Source: Candidatus Lindowiibacteriota bacterium (lineage in GTDB: Bacteria > Lindowbacteria > 2-12-FULL-62-27). Taken from it: 30,283 bases of DNA. The stretch lies in the NCBI GenBank assembly GCA_023249255.1, contig JAHFCY010000009.1:1-30283 (forward strand), read 5' to 3'. Of this stretch, positions 7,945-15,684 are shown piece by piece; position 1 is the stretch's first letter; each line of letters starts with the position of its first letter. A model generated the notes under the pieces. That model made no database searches and was not told where the DNA came from. It was given only the letters and a program-made list of their open reading frames with translations. A program made the position numbers and the translations under genes.

Positions 7945-7971
7945 AACCGGATTGGCCGTCACACGCCGGTT
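7945..7971 (-). terminator. Possible weak terminator after the glycosyltransferase gene
   Basis: AACCGG and CCGGTT form a 6-bp stem around a 15-nt loop directly after the TAA stop. On the minus strand no T-run follows at once; on the plus strand a T-rich stretch (7970-7981) does. It could also work as a weak bidirectional signal. Support is thin. Confidence 0.25.
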
Positions 7972-8811
7972 TTAATTTTTTCTGCGGGTCGCCATCGCAG
8001 CAACCATATCGGCCAGAAGACCGGCAAAGAGGACGTTGAGGCCGGACAGAAGGAGGAGAATCGGAAGTTCTTCGAGGCGACGGTAATGGAGGACCAGAAT
8101 CTGATACAGCAGAATCGCACCGCCACCCGCCAGCAAGGCGAGGCCGGCCGGAACGAAAATTCTGAGCGGCTCGAACAGCACGGACAGACGGACCATGATG
8201 GTCAAAAATTTCAGGCCGTCCCGGAACGGACGGATTTTGCTCACGCCAGTTTTGCGGCGCGACATCGCATCCACAGCCACGAACCGGACGCGATAACCGC
8301 CTTTCAAAAACGCGATGGTGGACGTCGTCGGATAGGAAAACCCGCTTGGAAAAAGATGGATGTATTCGAGAAGCGCGTCGCGGCGCGCGGCGCGAAAGCC
8401 GGACGTGAGATCCCGAATCCGGCAGCCGGTGACGGAGCGCGCGAACGCGTTCAGGAGAAAATTGCCAAACCGGCGCAACGGCGCCTGGGCGGAAGCGGAC
8501 CGGGAAGCCACCACCATGTCAGCCGTCTCCAGTTCCTTCAGCAAATTCGGAATTGCCTCGGGTGGATGCTGGCCGTCGGCGTCCATCAAGACCACCACCG
8601 GCGTTTCGGCCGCGCGAATCGCGCTTTTGACCGCGGCCCCATTGCCGCAATTGGTTTCGTGCTGGACAACGCGCACTCCGGACGCCTGCGCGATTTCGGC
8701 AGTCCGGTCGGCCGAGCCATCATCGACGACCAGAATCTGATATTCCGGGGAAACGGCGCGGATTCGCCGGATGATCGAATCGATGGATTCAGCCTCGTTA
8801 TAAGCCGGCAA
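7972..8811 (-). CDS. Family 2 glycosyltransferase with two membrane helices; true start unclear
   Basis: A GT-A-fold enzyme of the dolichol-phosphate-mannose-synthase type, probably using a nucleotide sugar at the membrane. Visible motifs (numbered from TTG 8811) are PAYNEAES (2-9), ILVVDDGSADRT (26-37) and MDADGQHPPE (76-85), the metal-binding DxD region. LTSGFRA is at 135-141. Two hydrophobic helices at about 215-240 and 249-270 close the protein. TTG 8811 is the only conventional start codon, yet the first strand, VTVLLPAYNE, begins 5 codons earlier. The frame opens directly after the stop of the radical SAM gene (TAA 8866-8868), and no ATG, GTG or TTG lies between. ATC at 8844 would be a plausible position if it were a start. 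Confidence 0.85.
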   Translation of the reverse strand: MPAYNEAESIDSIIRRIRAVSPEYQILVVDDGSADRTAEIAQASGVRVVQHETNCGNGAAVKSAIRAAETPVVVLMDADGQHPPEAIPNLLKELETADMVVASRSASAQAPLRRFGNFLLNAFARSVTGCRIRDLTSGFRAARRDALLEYIHLFPSGFSYPTTSTIAFLKGGYRVRFVAVDAMSRRKTGVSKIRPFRDGLKFLTIMVRLSVLFEPLRIFVPAGLALLAGGGAILLYQILVLHYRRLEELPILLLLSGLNVLFAGLLADMVAAMATRRKN

Positions 8812-8865
8812 CAGAACGGTTACGCTGGATGCTGAAACGACGATGGGAGTGGGGCCGCGGGTGAG

Positions 8866-10314
8866 TTATTCGCCTCGGAAGGCAAAATCGAGAACCTGCG
8901 TGCCCGCGAGGGTGAAACGTTTGAAGTCATCCGGATTGGCGACTCGCTTCAATGTCTTCACAAAATATTTTGGCCGGGCGTAAAACTTCCGGTAAGCCCG
9001 ACGGATTCCCTTTTCGAGGATTTCACTGTTCACCGACGTGTAATGCTCGTTGTAGAGGCCCTCGGTGTGAAGGACTGAAAAATCGGAGGCGGTACCATCG
9101 CCGATTTCGGGGAAACGCTTTTCGACCATCTTGAACATGGGCGTGCCCGGATAGGGCGTACAGACGCCGAACGTGGCGGTGGTCGGCTCGATCTCCCGGA
9201 TAAACCGGATGGTCTGTTCGATGGTTTCCTCGGTTTCGCCCGGGGAACCGAGCATGGTATGGGCATGCGAGTCGATGCCAAGCTCGTTCATCCACCCGAA
9301 CGCCTGGCGCGTCTCCTCGACCGTGATGCCCTTGTGGATGTTGTCGAGAATTTCCTGAACGCCCGACTCGACGCCGAATTTGATGTAATGGCAACCGGCG
9401 CGCTTGGCGAGTTTCAACAGCTCTTTCGAGCACTCGTTCACGCGCGTGTTGCAGATCCAGACGATGTCCCATTTGTTCCGGATGATGGCCTCGCAGATTT
9501 TAATGTCCCGATCCTTGTCGACAAAAAACGTCTCGTCCCGGAAATAAATTTCCCGGTACCCTTTTGAAACGAGGTGCTCGATTTCCCCGATCACGCGGTC
9601 GGCAGATTGAAATCGTGTCTTGGTGCCATACAAAAATGGCGCCGTGCAGAACGAGCAAACGGCCGGGCAGCCCCGGGATGTGATGAGCGTCATGTAGGGC
9701 AGGCGCATGACAAGCGGATTGAAATAATGGACGTCCTTCGGAAGAAGATCGACGTTGAGGTAAGGCAGTTCATCGATTTCGACATACTCGGCCCGGTCGT
9801 TCACCACAGCGCCGGCCTTCGGATCCAGATAGGCGATCCCGGGAATCGACCGCCAGTCACGGCCTTCCTTTTTCGCCTGCAGAACATCGCGAACTGTGTG
9901 CTCCGGCTCGCGACGGACGGCGACATCCACGCCACGCCGCTGAACGGCCGCCTTCGGCATGAATGTCGTGTGTGAGCCGTAAACAACCGTGAAAAGGTCC
10001 GGATTCTGATCCTTGAAATACTCGAGGACGTAGGAGTCTTCGCCGAAACTCATGGTGGACGTCGACGTGACAACCGCCTTGTACGGCTTCACATTGATCC
10101 GATCCAGAGGAATATGTTCGGCCATCGCCTCCATGAACGTGACGTCGAATCCGGCTTTCTGGAGAACGGTGGCAATGGAAATCAGGAAAAATGGAGGCAC
10201 GGTACCGCCGCCGATGCGCTTGCCCTTGCACCAGCAACCGTAAATGACATCGCGCACCACGTTTTTGGTGAATCGACTTGGCGGGTTAATGACAAGAACT
10301 TTGAAATCACTCAT
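8866..10314 (-). CDS. B12-binding-domain radical SAM protein
   Basis: A 482-residue cytoplasmic iron-sulfur enzyme. The N-terminal part (about 1-150), KVLVINPP onward with PPFFLISIATVLQKAGF and a YGSHTTFMP segment, resembles the Rossmann-like B12-binding domain. The radical SAM core starts with SRGCPAVCSFC, giving the cluster ligands C216, C220 and C223, followed by YFRDETF, KFGVESG, HTMLGSPGETEETI and a C-terminal helical part. No typical cobalamin DxHxxG motif was found, so cofactor use is uncertain. Family members methylate or rearrange lipids and natural products; the substrate here is unknown. It lies 25 bp after the small charged gene and is followed by a glycosyltransferase, hinting at a lipid or glycan product. 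Confidence 0.9.
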   Translation of the reverse strand: MSDFKVLVINPPSRFTKNVVRDVIYGCWCKGKRIGGGTVPPFFLISIATVLQKAGFDVTFMEAMAEHIPLDRINVKPYKAVVTSTSTMSFGEDSYVLEYFKDQNPDLFTVVYGSHTTFMPKAAVQRRGVDVAVRREPEHTVRDVLQAKKEGRDWRSIPGIAYLDPKAGAVVNDRAEYVEIDELPYLNVDLLPKDVHYFNPLVMRLPYMTLITSRGCPAVCSFCTAPFLYGTKTRFQSADRVIGEIEHLVSKGYREIYFRDETFFVDKDRDIKICEAIIRNKWDIVWICNTRVNECSKELLKLAKRAGCHYIKFGVESGVQEILDNIHKGITVEETRQAFGWMNELGIDSHAHTMLGSPGETEETIEQTIRFIREIEPTTATFGVCTPYPGTPMFKMVEKRFPEIGDGTASDFSVLHTEGLYNEHYTSVNSEILEKGIRRAYRKFYARPKYFVKTLKRVANPDDFKRFTLAGTQVLDFAFRGE

Positions 10315-10339
10315 GTTTGTATTTTCCGGCCTCCGTCCG

Positions 10340-10681
10340 TCAACTCAGGGCGTCAAATCGGACGCCCTTACCATCCTCACGAATATGCGGCTCCCCAGCC
10401 GCGTCCAGCGTTTCCATGCGATCCTGCCCTTTTCGGCCCTTTGATCCCTTCTTCTCCTGCCTGGCGCGCTTGCGTTTGTCAGACTCGCGTTCCTGAATCT
10501 TCACGGAATCCGTTTCAGCCGTATTTTCGACCTGTGTTTCGCGTTCATGCTTCTTCTCGGGAATTTTCTGCATCGCCTGGGTCTGGATCTGCGATGCCAT
10601 GTTCTGGTTGCTCTGCTCCGTGCCGGCGACGTTCGTCTGTTGTCCAAGCACCACCTGAATGTCGATTGGCCGAATGGTCAT
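10340..10681 (-). CDS. Small, highly charged hypothetical protein
   Basis: A 113-residue protein with no recognised domain. It starts with MTIRPIDIQVVLGQQ, a hydrophobic patch, followed by a Gln/Asn-rich stretch (20-40) and then a long Lys/Arg/Glu-rich region (40-90) that is probably disordered or helical. It is likely real: a GAGGAGAGGAG Shine-Dalgarno sits before the ATG, a good promoter lies 60 bp upstream, and the radical SAM gene follows after 25 bp. No signal peptide or membrane helix is seen. Confidence 0.75.
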   Translation of the reverse strand: MTIRPIDIQVVLGQQTNVAGTEQSNQNMASQIQTQAMQKIPEKKHERETQVENTAETDSVKIQERESDKRKRARQEKKGSKGRKGQDRMETLDAAGEPHIREDGKGVRFDALS

Positions 10682-10740
10682 GGCGCGCTCCTCTCCTCAC
10701 TCAAAGAACGCCACTCTGTTCCAGACCGCAGTATGGCCTG

Positions 10741-10769
10741 ATTCTACCGAGACAGACACGGATAGTCAA
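10741..10769 (-). promoter_or_regulatory. Promoter of the small protein-radical SAM-glycosyltransferase operon
   Basis: TTGACT (10764-10769), 17 bp, TAGAAT (10741-10746), each 5 of 6 to consensus. The expected start near 10734 gives a leader of about 50 nt with a strong Shine-Dalgarno, unlike the leaderless-type promoters elsewhere in the window. Confidence 0.65.
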
Positions 10770-10793
10770 TAAACATAGCGCAGGATCCCTGAA

Positions 10794-11591
10794 TCAGCGG
10801 GTCCTTGCGACGGCCGTCCGAATCGCGTTCATGAGCGGCGTATCATTCATGAGCAGAAATCGTGTTTTTGACGACTGCGTTGGATAAGGCTCGGACGAAG
10901 TATAAGCGTAGAATGCAAATCCATCGGCGCCGGCGGCCTGCGCCACGCTCACCATGGACAGAAGTTCCCTGGGCGTGGGCGGACGCGGCCAAGCCGGAAG
11001 ACCGGCGAAGGACTGGATGACGGCGTAGACCTGTTTGCCGGCCATTGATTTTTTCGCCATGGTCACCATCTGGTGAATCATCGATAAATCATCATCGGTC
11101 AGCGGATCTTTTTTGTTGACGATATAAGGACACACCGCGAGGATGTCGCAGTACGGCGCGTAATCGGCGTATCGCATCGGATTCCAAAGTGTCTGATACA
11201 CAGGATGGTCGGGGTCGATGGATTTCATCGTGCGGTACGCCCAAGCCACTTCCGAGACCGGCTTTTTGTTGATGTCGGGCTCGTCATACATGACCCACGC
11301 GAAGACAGCGGGATGAGATTTCAATTCCCGGATGCGGTTCATCCAGGCCTTCGTGTCTGGAAAATTTCCGGGCGCGATGTTGACGATCGCGCGCAGACCC
11401 AGCCGACCGGCTTCGTTCAACTTCTCCGTGTCGGGCCAGACGATGACGCTATTGAGCGTCAGACTCCTGACAAATTCATATTTTCCGGGCGGAACATTGT
11501 AGAGGGCAAACACGGTGCCGTCGACGGATGCGGCGCAGACAGGCATGGCGCTCACGACAAGCGTCCAGACGATCAATCCGAACTGCAGCAT
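10794..11591 (-). CDS. Secreted TIM-barrel, glycoside-hydrolase-like protein
   Basis: A 265-residue protein. Residues 1-20 look like a signal peptide (LIVWTLVVSAMPVCA then AS), so it is probably exported. The body has alternating strands and helices, with FAWVMYDEPDINKKP (97-111); an Asp-Glu at a strand end is typical of the catalytic acid in (beta/alpha)8 glycosidase-like proteins. Later VCPYIVNKK and GFAFYAYTSSEP match further barrel strands. The enzymatic role is unproven. It starts 8 bp after the sufT-like gene and is the last gene of the suf operon, an odd place for an exported hydrolase-like protein. Confidence 0.7.
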   Translation of the reverse strand: MLQFGLIVWTLVVSAMPVCAASVDGTVFALYNVPPGKYEFVRSLTLNSVIVWPDTEKLNEAGRLGLRAIVNIAPGNFPDTKAWMNRIRELKSHPAVFAWVMYDEPDINKKPVSEVAWAYRTMKSIDPDHPVYQTLWNPMRYADYAPYCDILAVCPYIVNKKDPLTDDDLSMIHQMVTMAKKSMAGKQVYAVIQSFAGLPAWPRPPTPRELLSMVSVAQAAGADGFAFYAYTSSEPYPTQSSKTRFLLMNDTPLMNAIRTAVARTR

Positions 11592-11599
11592 CGGGATGG

Positions 11600-11926
11600 T
11601 CAGGCCATCCCCAGTTCAAGCCGGGCCGCTTCGGACATGCGATCCGGCGTCCACTGCGGTTCCCAGACCAACTCGACGACAGCGTCAGCGACGCCGGGCA
11701 AGGATCGCAGTTTCTCCTGTGTCTGCGCCTGCATCATCGGGCCTTCCGGACACCCGGGAGCGGTCAGGGTCATCCTCACATGGACTTTTCCGGCGTCCGG
11801 TTTGTCGGCCGTCGGATCGATTTTGACCTCATAGATGAGGCCGAGATCCACGATGTTGACGGGAATTTCGGGATCGTAACAGGTGGACAGCGTCTCCATG
11901 ATCTGCTCCTGCGTGATCATGGTCAT
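11600..11926 (-). CDS. sufT: MIP18/DUF59 family protein, SufT-like
   Basis: A 108-residue single-domain protein of the family that helps mature Fe-S proteins (SufT in bacteria, MIP18/CIA2 in eukaryotes). CYDPEIPVNIVDLGLIYEV (16-34) and MTLTAPGCPEGPMM (52-65), with the conserved Cys59, are diagnostic. The position inside a suf operon supports SufT over PaaD. Its ATG overlaps the MoaD-like gene by 4 nt. Confidence 0.9.
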   Translation of the reverse strand: MTMITQEQIMETLSTCYDPEIPVNIVDLGLIYEVKIDPTADKPDAGKVHVRMTLTAPGCPEGPMMQAQTQEKLRSLPGVADAVVELVWEPQWTPDRMSEAARLELGMA

Positions 11927-12198
11927 CCCCCCGCGATCGACGGCACGATACTGATCTCGTCGCCGCTTTTGACCGGCGCTTTGAGATTTCCCTTCTGCCG
12001 GATGTCGTCCTCGTTGACGAATACGTTCACAAAACTTCGAAGCTTGCCGGCCTCGGTCATAATGTGGGGCTTGAGTCCGGGATGAGCCTTCACCAGACTC
12101 TCCAGCGCTTCGCCCACGGTCTTCCCCTCGATCGTCACCGATTCGCGATTGCCGGTGTGCGTCCGAAGAACTGTGGGAATCAAAAAAGTCGCAGCCAT
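11923..12198 (-). CDS. MoaD/ThiS-family sulfur carrier, CysO-like
   Basis: A 91-residue beta-grasp protein ending in Gly-Gly (SIAGG), the site that becomes a thiocarboxylate in MoaD, ThiS and CysO. LRSFVNVFVNEDDIRQ and SGDEISIVPSIAGG are the typical blocks. It lies 3 bp after a cysteine synthase gene, as in actinobacterial cysO-cysM, so a role as sulfur donor for cysteine synthesis is the best inference. No JAMM protease or E1-like activator gene is in the window. An AGGAGAG precedes the ATG. Confidence 0.88.
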   Translation of the reverse strand: MAATFLIPTVLRTHTGNRESVTIEGKTVGEALESLVKAHPGLKPHIMTEAGKLRSFVNVFVNEDDIRQKGNLKAPVKSGDEISIVPSIAGG

Positions 12199-12201
12199 GA
12201 T

Positions 12202-13182
12202 TTAACTCTCCTTCCAGAATCGTTCGGTCAAATACTTGTCGGCATTGTCCGGGAACACCGTCACGATCACGGCCGGTTTGCGGTCCCGGGCAATCCTGTT
12301 GGCGACGCTTTCGGCGGCCGCAAGGGCCGCGCCGGACGAAAGACCGACGAGAAGTCCCTCCGTCCGGGCGACTTTGCGGATGGACTCGTGCGCCGCTTCC
12401 GTGGAAACGTACATCGTTTCGTCGGCAAATTTGAGATCGTATATTTTTGGCACGATCGCCGCCGCCATGTGTTTCATGCCCTCCAGACCATGAAACGGGG
12501 AGTCGGGCTCAACGGCGATCACGCGAACCGCGGGATTCTGTTTTTTCAGAAACCGGCCGGCGCCCATGAGCGTGCCTCCGGTTCCGACGGTGGCGACAAA
12601 ATGCGTGATCCGGCCCCGCGTCTGCTTCCAGATTTCGGGCCCGGTCGAATGAAAATGCGCCCGCCAGTTATCGTCGTTTCCGTACTGGTCCGGATAAAAA
12701 TATTTTGCCGGGGCCGACTCAAACCGGCGGCGCGCTTCGAGAATGGCGCCATCGGAACCATCCTGGCCGCTGGTGTAGATCACCTCCGCGCCGAGCGCGG
12801 CCAGAATGCTCTTGCGCTCCGGGCTGATGTTCTCCGGTACGCAGAGCCGCAGGCGATAGCCGCGGGCGGCGGCGATGCATGCGTAGGCGATGCCGGTGTT
12901 GCCGCTGGTCGCGTCGAGAATGATCTTCTCTTTCGTCAGCCGACCCGACCGCTCGCCTTCGAGGATCATCCGGGCTGCAGCGCGGTCTTTGACCGACCCG
13001 CCCGGATTCGCCCACTCGGCTTTCGCAAAAATCCTCTGGCCCCGCGCAAGCGTCAGAGCCCGCGTGATCTCGATCATCGGCGTGTTGCCGACCAGATCCA
13101 TGAAATCCCGGGCCGTCTGACCCGATTCGGCCGAACGTTTTTGTCGCCGCCTGCTGGAACGTTTGATCATCCCGGCCATCAT
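12202..13182 (-). CDS. cysM: PLP-dependent cysteine synthase, CysM-type
   Basis: Forms cysteine from an activated serine and a sulfur donor. Motifs, numbered from ATG 13182: VGNTPMIEI (31-39), NPGGSVKDRAA with the PLP lysine K65 (59-69), the loop TSGNTG (92-97), the phosphate-binding GTGGT (200-204) and the PLP-ring contact GLSSGAALA (280-288). The protein is about 326 residues, normal for the family. GTG 13194 is an upstream alternative start that would overlap the DUF971 gene. The linked sulfur-carrier gene suggests it uses a protein thiocarboxylate rather than free sulfide, though both CysK and CysM subfamilies remain possible. Confidence 0.9.
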   Translation of the reverse strand: MMAGMIKRSSRRRQKRSAESGQTARDFMDLVGNTPMIEITRALTLARGQRIFAKAEWANPGGSVKDRAAARMILEGERSGRLTKEKIILDATSGNTGIAYACIAAARGYRLRLCVPENISPERKSILAALGAEVIYTSGQDGSDGAILEARRRFESAPAKYFYPDQYGNDDNWRAHFHSTGPEIWKQTRGRITHFVATVGTGGTLMGAGRFLKKQNPAVRVIAVEPDSPFHGLEGMKHMAAAIVPKIYDLKFADETMYVSTEAAHESIRKVARTEGLLVGLSSGAALAAAESVANRIARDRKPAVIVTVFPDNADKYLTERFWKES

Positions 13183-13186
13183 GCCT

Positions 13187-13534
13187 TCACGCACCGGCGG
13201 TCGGCAAGCAGGTTTCGCAGGGGCAGATCAACCGCAGACGATCAAACGAATAAATTCCCGTCGAGTGGCCGTCGCTCCAGCGAATCTGAACGGCATATCG
13301 CCCGACCGCTTCGATGCGAGCCGGATGAACATCGACCGGGACGGCGGACGGTTTCAATAACGCCTCGCCCGTGAACTCGTGCACGCATTCCGCGCAGGCG
13401 CATCGAAGCCTCAAATACCGCGCGGGATAAACGCCGACATGGCCATCCTGCCAGCGAATCCGGACGTCATGCTGATTGGCCCGGGAGATTTCAACCGGAA
13501 CATGAGCCGGGTTGATCGACGAAACGGCCGCCAT
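13187..13534 (-). CDS. DUF971 protein (GBBH-like N-terminal domain)
   Basis: A 115-residue single-domain protein. The domain has two related halves: VRIRWQDGHVGVYPARYLR with a CACAEC cluster, and YAVQIRWSDGHSTGIYSFDR with CPCETC. The same domain is found at the C-terminus of plant HCF101, after an Mrp domain, and next to Mrp in bacteria. Here the ATG shares one base with the mrp stop (TGATG). The in-frame ORF extends up to 14005, but that stretch is antisense-like shadow of mrp. A cluster-related role with Mrp is inferred. Confidence 0.85.
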   Translation of the reverse strand: MAAVSSINPAHVPVEISRANQHDVRIRWQDGHVGVYPARYLRLRCACAECVHEFTGEALLKPSAVPVDVHPARIEAVGRYAVQIRWSDGHSTGIYSFDRLRLICPCETCLPTAGA

Positions 13535-14616
13535 CAGAATGTGATGTTGACCTGGCCGGCGCCGCTCATGTTCTGGACGCTGACCTGCGCGGCCATGTTT
13601 TCCGCGATATGCTGAAATGCCTTCGCGTAGGGCGATTCGGGTTCGGAAATCACCAGCGGCAGGCCGTCGTCGGACGCGGTCCGGATTTCCGTCGCCAGCG
13701 GAATTTCGCCCAGAAACGGAATGTCCAGATCGACCGCGGCACGGCGCGCGCCGCCGTTGCCGAACAACTCCTCGCGCTCGTTGCAATGACGGCAGACGAA
13801 ATAGCTCATGTTTTCGATGAGGCCGAGGATCGGACACTTGAGTTTCTGAAACAGCACGACGGCTTTCTGCGCGACTTTGAGCGCGACGTCCTGCGGCGTT
13901 GAGACGATGACAGCGCCGGTCAGCGGAATTTTCTGGCAGAGCGTAAGCTGGACATCGCCGGTGCCGGGCGGAAGATCGACGATGAGGTAGTCCAGCTCGC
14001 CCCATTCAACGTCACCCAAAAATTGCGTGATCATCTGCATCAGCATCGGTCCCCGCCAGATCACGGCCTCGTTTTCCTGAACAAAAAATCCCATTGATAC
14101 GATTTTCACACCATGCTCAACCGGCGGAATGATCCGGTTCTGGTCCGTGACTTTCGGGCCTTCCTTGACGCCTAAAATCATCGGAATGCTCGGTCCGTAA
14201 ATGTCGGCGTCCATGAGGCCGACGCGCGCGCCCATCTGCGAGAGGGCAATGGCCAGATTGGCACTCACGGTTGATTTGCCGACGCCGCCCTTGCCGCTCG
14301 CCACCGGAACAACGTTGCGCACACCGGGAATGAGCTGATTTTTCTGATCGGCGCGCGTGGGACGGACCTGCGATGTCATCTGAACGTCGACCGCCGTCAC
14401 GCCCGGAATGTTCGAGACAAATTCACGGGCCTCCGAATTGAATCTCTCGCGGACGGGACAGGCCGGCGTCGTCATCTCGATGGTGAACGACACCGCGCCG
14501 CCGTCAATCTTGATGTTTTTGACGAACCCGAGCGTTACGATGTCCTGGTGAAGATCGGGGTCTTCGATTTTTCGAAGCGCGTCGAGGACGGCGGATTCGG
14601 TGACGGGGTCGGCCAT
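13534..14616 (-). CDS. mrp: Mrp/ApbC-family Fe-S cluster carrier ATPase
   Basis: A 360-residue P-loop NTPase that binds and transfers Fe-S clusters. An N-terminal DUF59 domain (about 1-85; ITLG-like VTLGFVKNIKI and TTPACPVRE) precedes the ATPase. The deviant Walker A is SGKGGVGKST (107-116), DADIYGPSIP is at 136-145, DLPPGTGDVQLT at 214-225, and the cluster-binding CRHC at 275-278. Domain order matches HCF101 except that DUF971 is a separate downstream gene. It sits 5 bp after ygfZ. Confidence 0.95.
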   Translation of the reverse strand: MADPVTESAVLDALRKIEDPDLHQDIVTLGFVKNIKIDGGAVSFTIEMTTPACPVRERFNSEAREFVSNIPGVTAVDVQMTSQVRPTRADQKNQLIPGVRNVVPVASGKGGVGKSTVSANLAIALSQMGARVGLMDADIYGPSIPMILGVKEGPKVTDQNRIIPPVEHGVKIVSMGFFVQENEAVIWRGPMLMQMITQFLGDVEWGELDYLIVDLPPGTGDVQLTLCQKIPLTGAVIVSTPQDVALKVAQKAVVLFQKLKCPILGLIENMSYFVCRHCNEREELFGNGGARRAAVDLDIPFLGEIPLATEIRTASDDGLPLVISEPESPYAKAFQHIAENMAAQVSVQNMSGAGQVNITF

Positions 14617-14621
14617 GTCCG

Positions 14622-15683
14622 TCAGGCTCCTTCGCCGGCTGCGCGATCAAACGGCGAGCCGATTTCGAGCGGAGATGAAATATCGACGACGATGGCCCGC
14701 GCTTCGGACGGCGACGAAACCGCGAGCGCCAATCCCGGCTGAGATGATTCAACCCGCGCCTGCGCCAATGCCACCGTTTTGGAGAGTTTGAGAGATCGCG
14801 CGGCAGACGTGATGCGGCCGGCCTCTTCACCTGCGTGGTACAACGATGCACCCGGCGCGGGTGCGGGTCCTTCGATGATCAGGCCGATACTCCGGCGATG
14901 AACTCCGCCGTATGTTTTGATTCGGGCCACCACTTCCTGCCCCGTGTAACATCCTTTCGTAAAACTCACCGCTTTTTCCTCCAACGCCGCCTCCTGCGGA
15001 AATTGGTCGCGCAGAATATCCACGCCGAATTTCGGAATTCCCGCCTCGATTCGCAAAATATCCTGCGCCACGAACCCCACCGGACCGCCACCCAAGGCGC
15101 GCGACGCGGCGCACATTTTTTCAAAAGCCTCGACCGCCTGCGACACGGGAATCCGGACATCAACGCCGGATTCGACCGTTCGCCGCCGGCGATAGACACC
15201 CCAGTCGCCATGCTCCATCCACGAGCATTCCCGGCCGGCCGGCGATGGCAGAGACAGCACACCCAGAATTTCGCCCAGCCGCGGTCCAGCCAGATGAACA
15301 AACACATCGGAGGCGCTCCGATCCTGCACGGCCACGTCCTCCATGATCAACGCCGCCTCCAACGTATTTTTGAGTTCGATGGTCAGGGATTCGTCAACAA
15401 AAAGATCAATTCGATCCGATGCGACCGCGGCTGCCAGCAAAAACTGTATTTTGCCCCGCGCCGTCAGAATCAGCGTCTCACAGCCTTCGCCCGGGCGAAG
15501 CGACTGGATGTTGTTGGATGACACGCTGTGCAGAAATGACACGCGATCGTCGCCGGACAACGCCAGATGCCGAACGGAGAGAGGCATCACGCCGACGGCG
15601 CGATGGACGCCGACAACCTCCTCGCACGCGTCGGAGTATTCCGCCTTCACCCCGATGGGAGAGGGCGCGGCCACGGCAGCCAT
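14622..15683 (-). CDS. ygfZ: YgfZ/GcvT-like folate-binding Fe-S repair protein
   Basis: YgfZ (IBA57 in mitochondria) uses tetrahydrofolate to help assemble or repair 4Fe-4S enzymes. The 353-residue protein has the diagnostic KGCYTGQE at 243-250 with the key Cys245, and GcvT-like folding before it (SGDDRVSFLHSVSSNNIQSL, LRIEAGIPKFGVD). The ATG follows the carrier gene stop by 1 nt (TGATATG), so the two are coupled. Confidence 0.93.
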   Translation of the reverse strand: MAAVAAPSPIGVKAEYSDACEEVVGVHRAVGVMPLSVRHLALSGDDRVSFLHSVSSNNIQSLRPGEGCETLILTARGKIQFLLAAAVASDRIDLFVDESLTIELKNTLEAALIMEDVAVQDRSASDVFVHLAGPRLGEILGVLSLPSPAGRECSWMEHGDWGVYRRRRTVESGVDVRIPVSQAVEAFEKMCAASRALGGGPVGFVAQDILRIEAGIPKFGVDILRDQFPQEAALEEKAVSFTKGCYTGQEVVARIKTYGGVHRRSIGLIIEGPAPAPGASLYHAGEEAGRITSAARSLKLSKTVALAQARVESSQPGLALAVSSPSEARAIVVDISSPLEIGSPFDRAAGEGA

Positions 15684-15684
15684 A

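Noticed and set aside
7924-8835. Plus-strand ORF of 303 codons
   Set aside because: Antisense shadow of the glycosyltransferase gene with no recognisable fold.
12064-13374. Long plus-strand ORF of 436 codons
   Set aside because: It lies antisense to the sulfur carrier, cysM and DUF971 genes, is rich in Arg/Gly/Asp without any domain, and is explained by the high GC content at third codon positions.
13535-14005. Upstream extension of the DUF971 reading frame
   Set aside because: The extension is an out-of-frame reading of mrp, very Arg-rich; the domain begins after ATG 13534.
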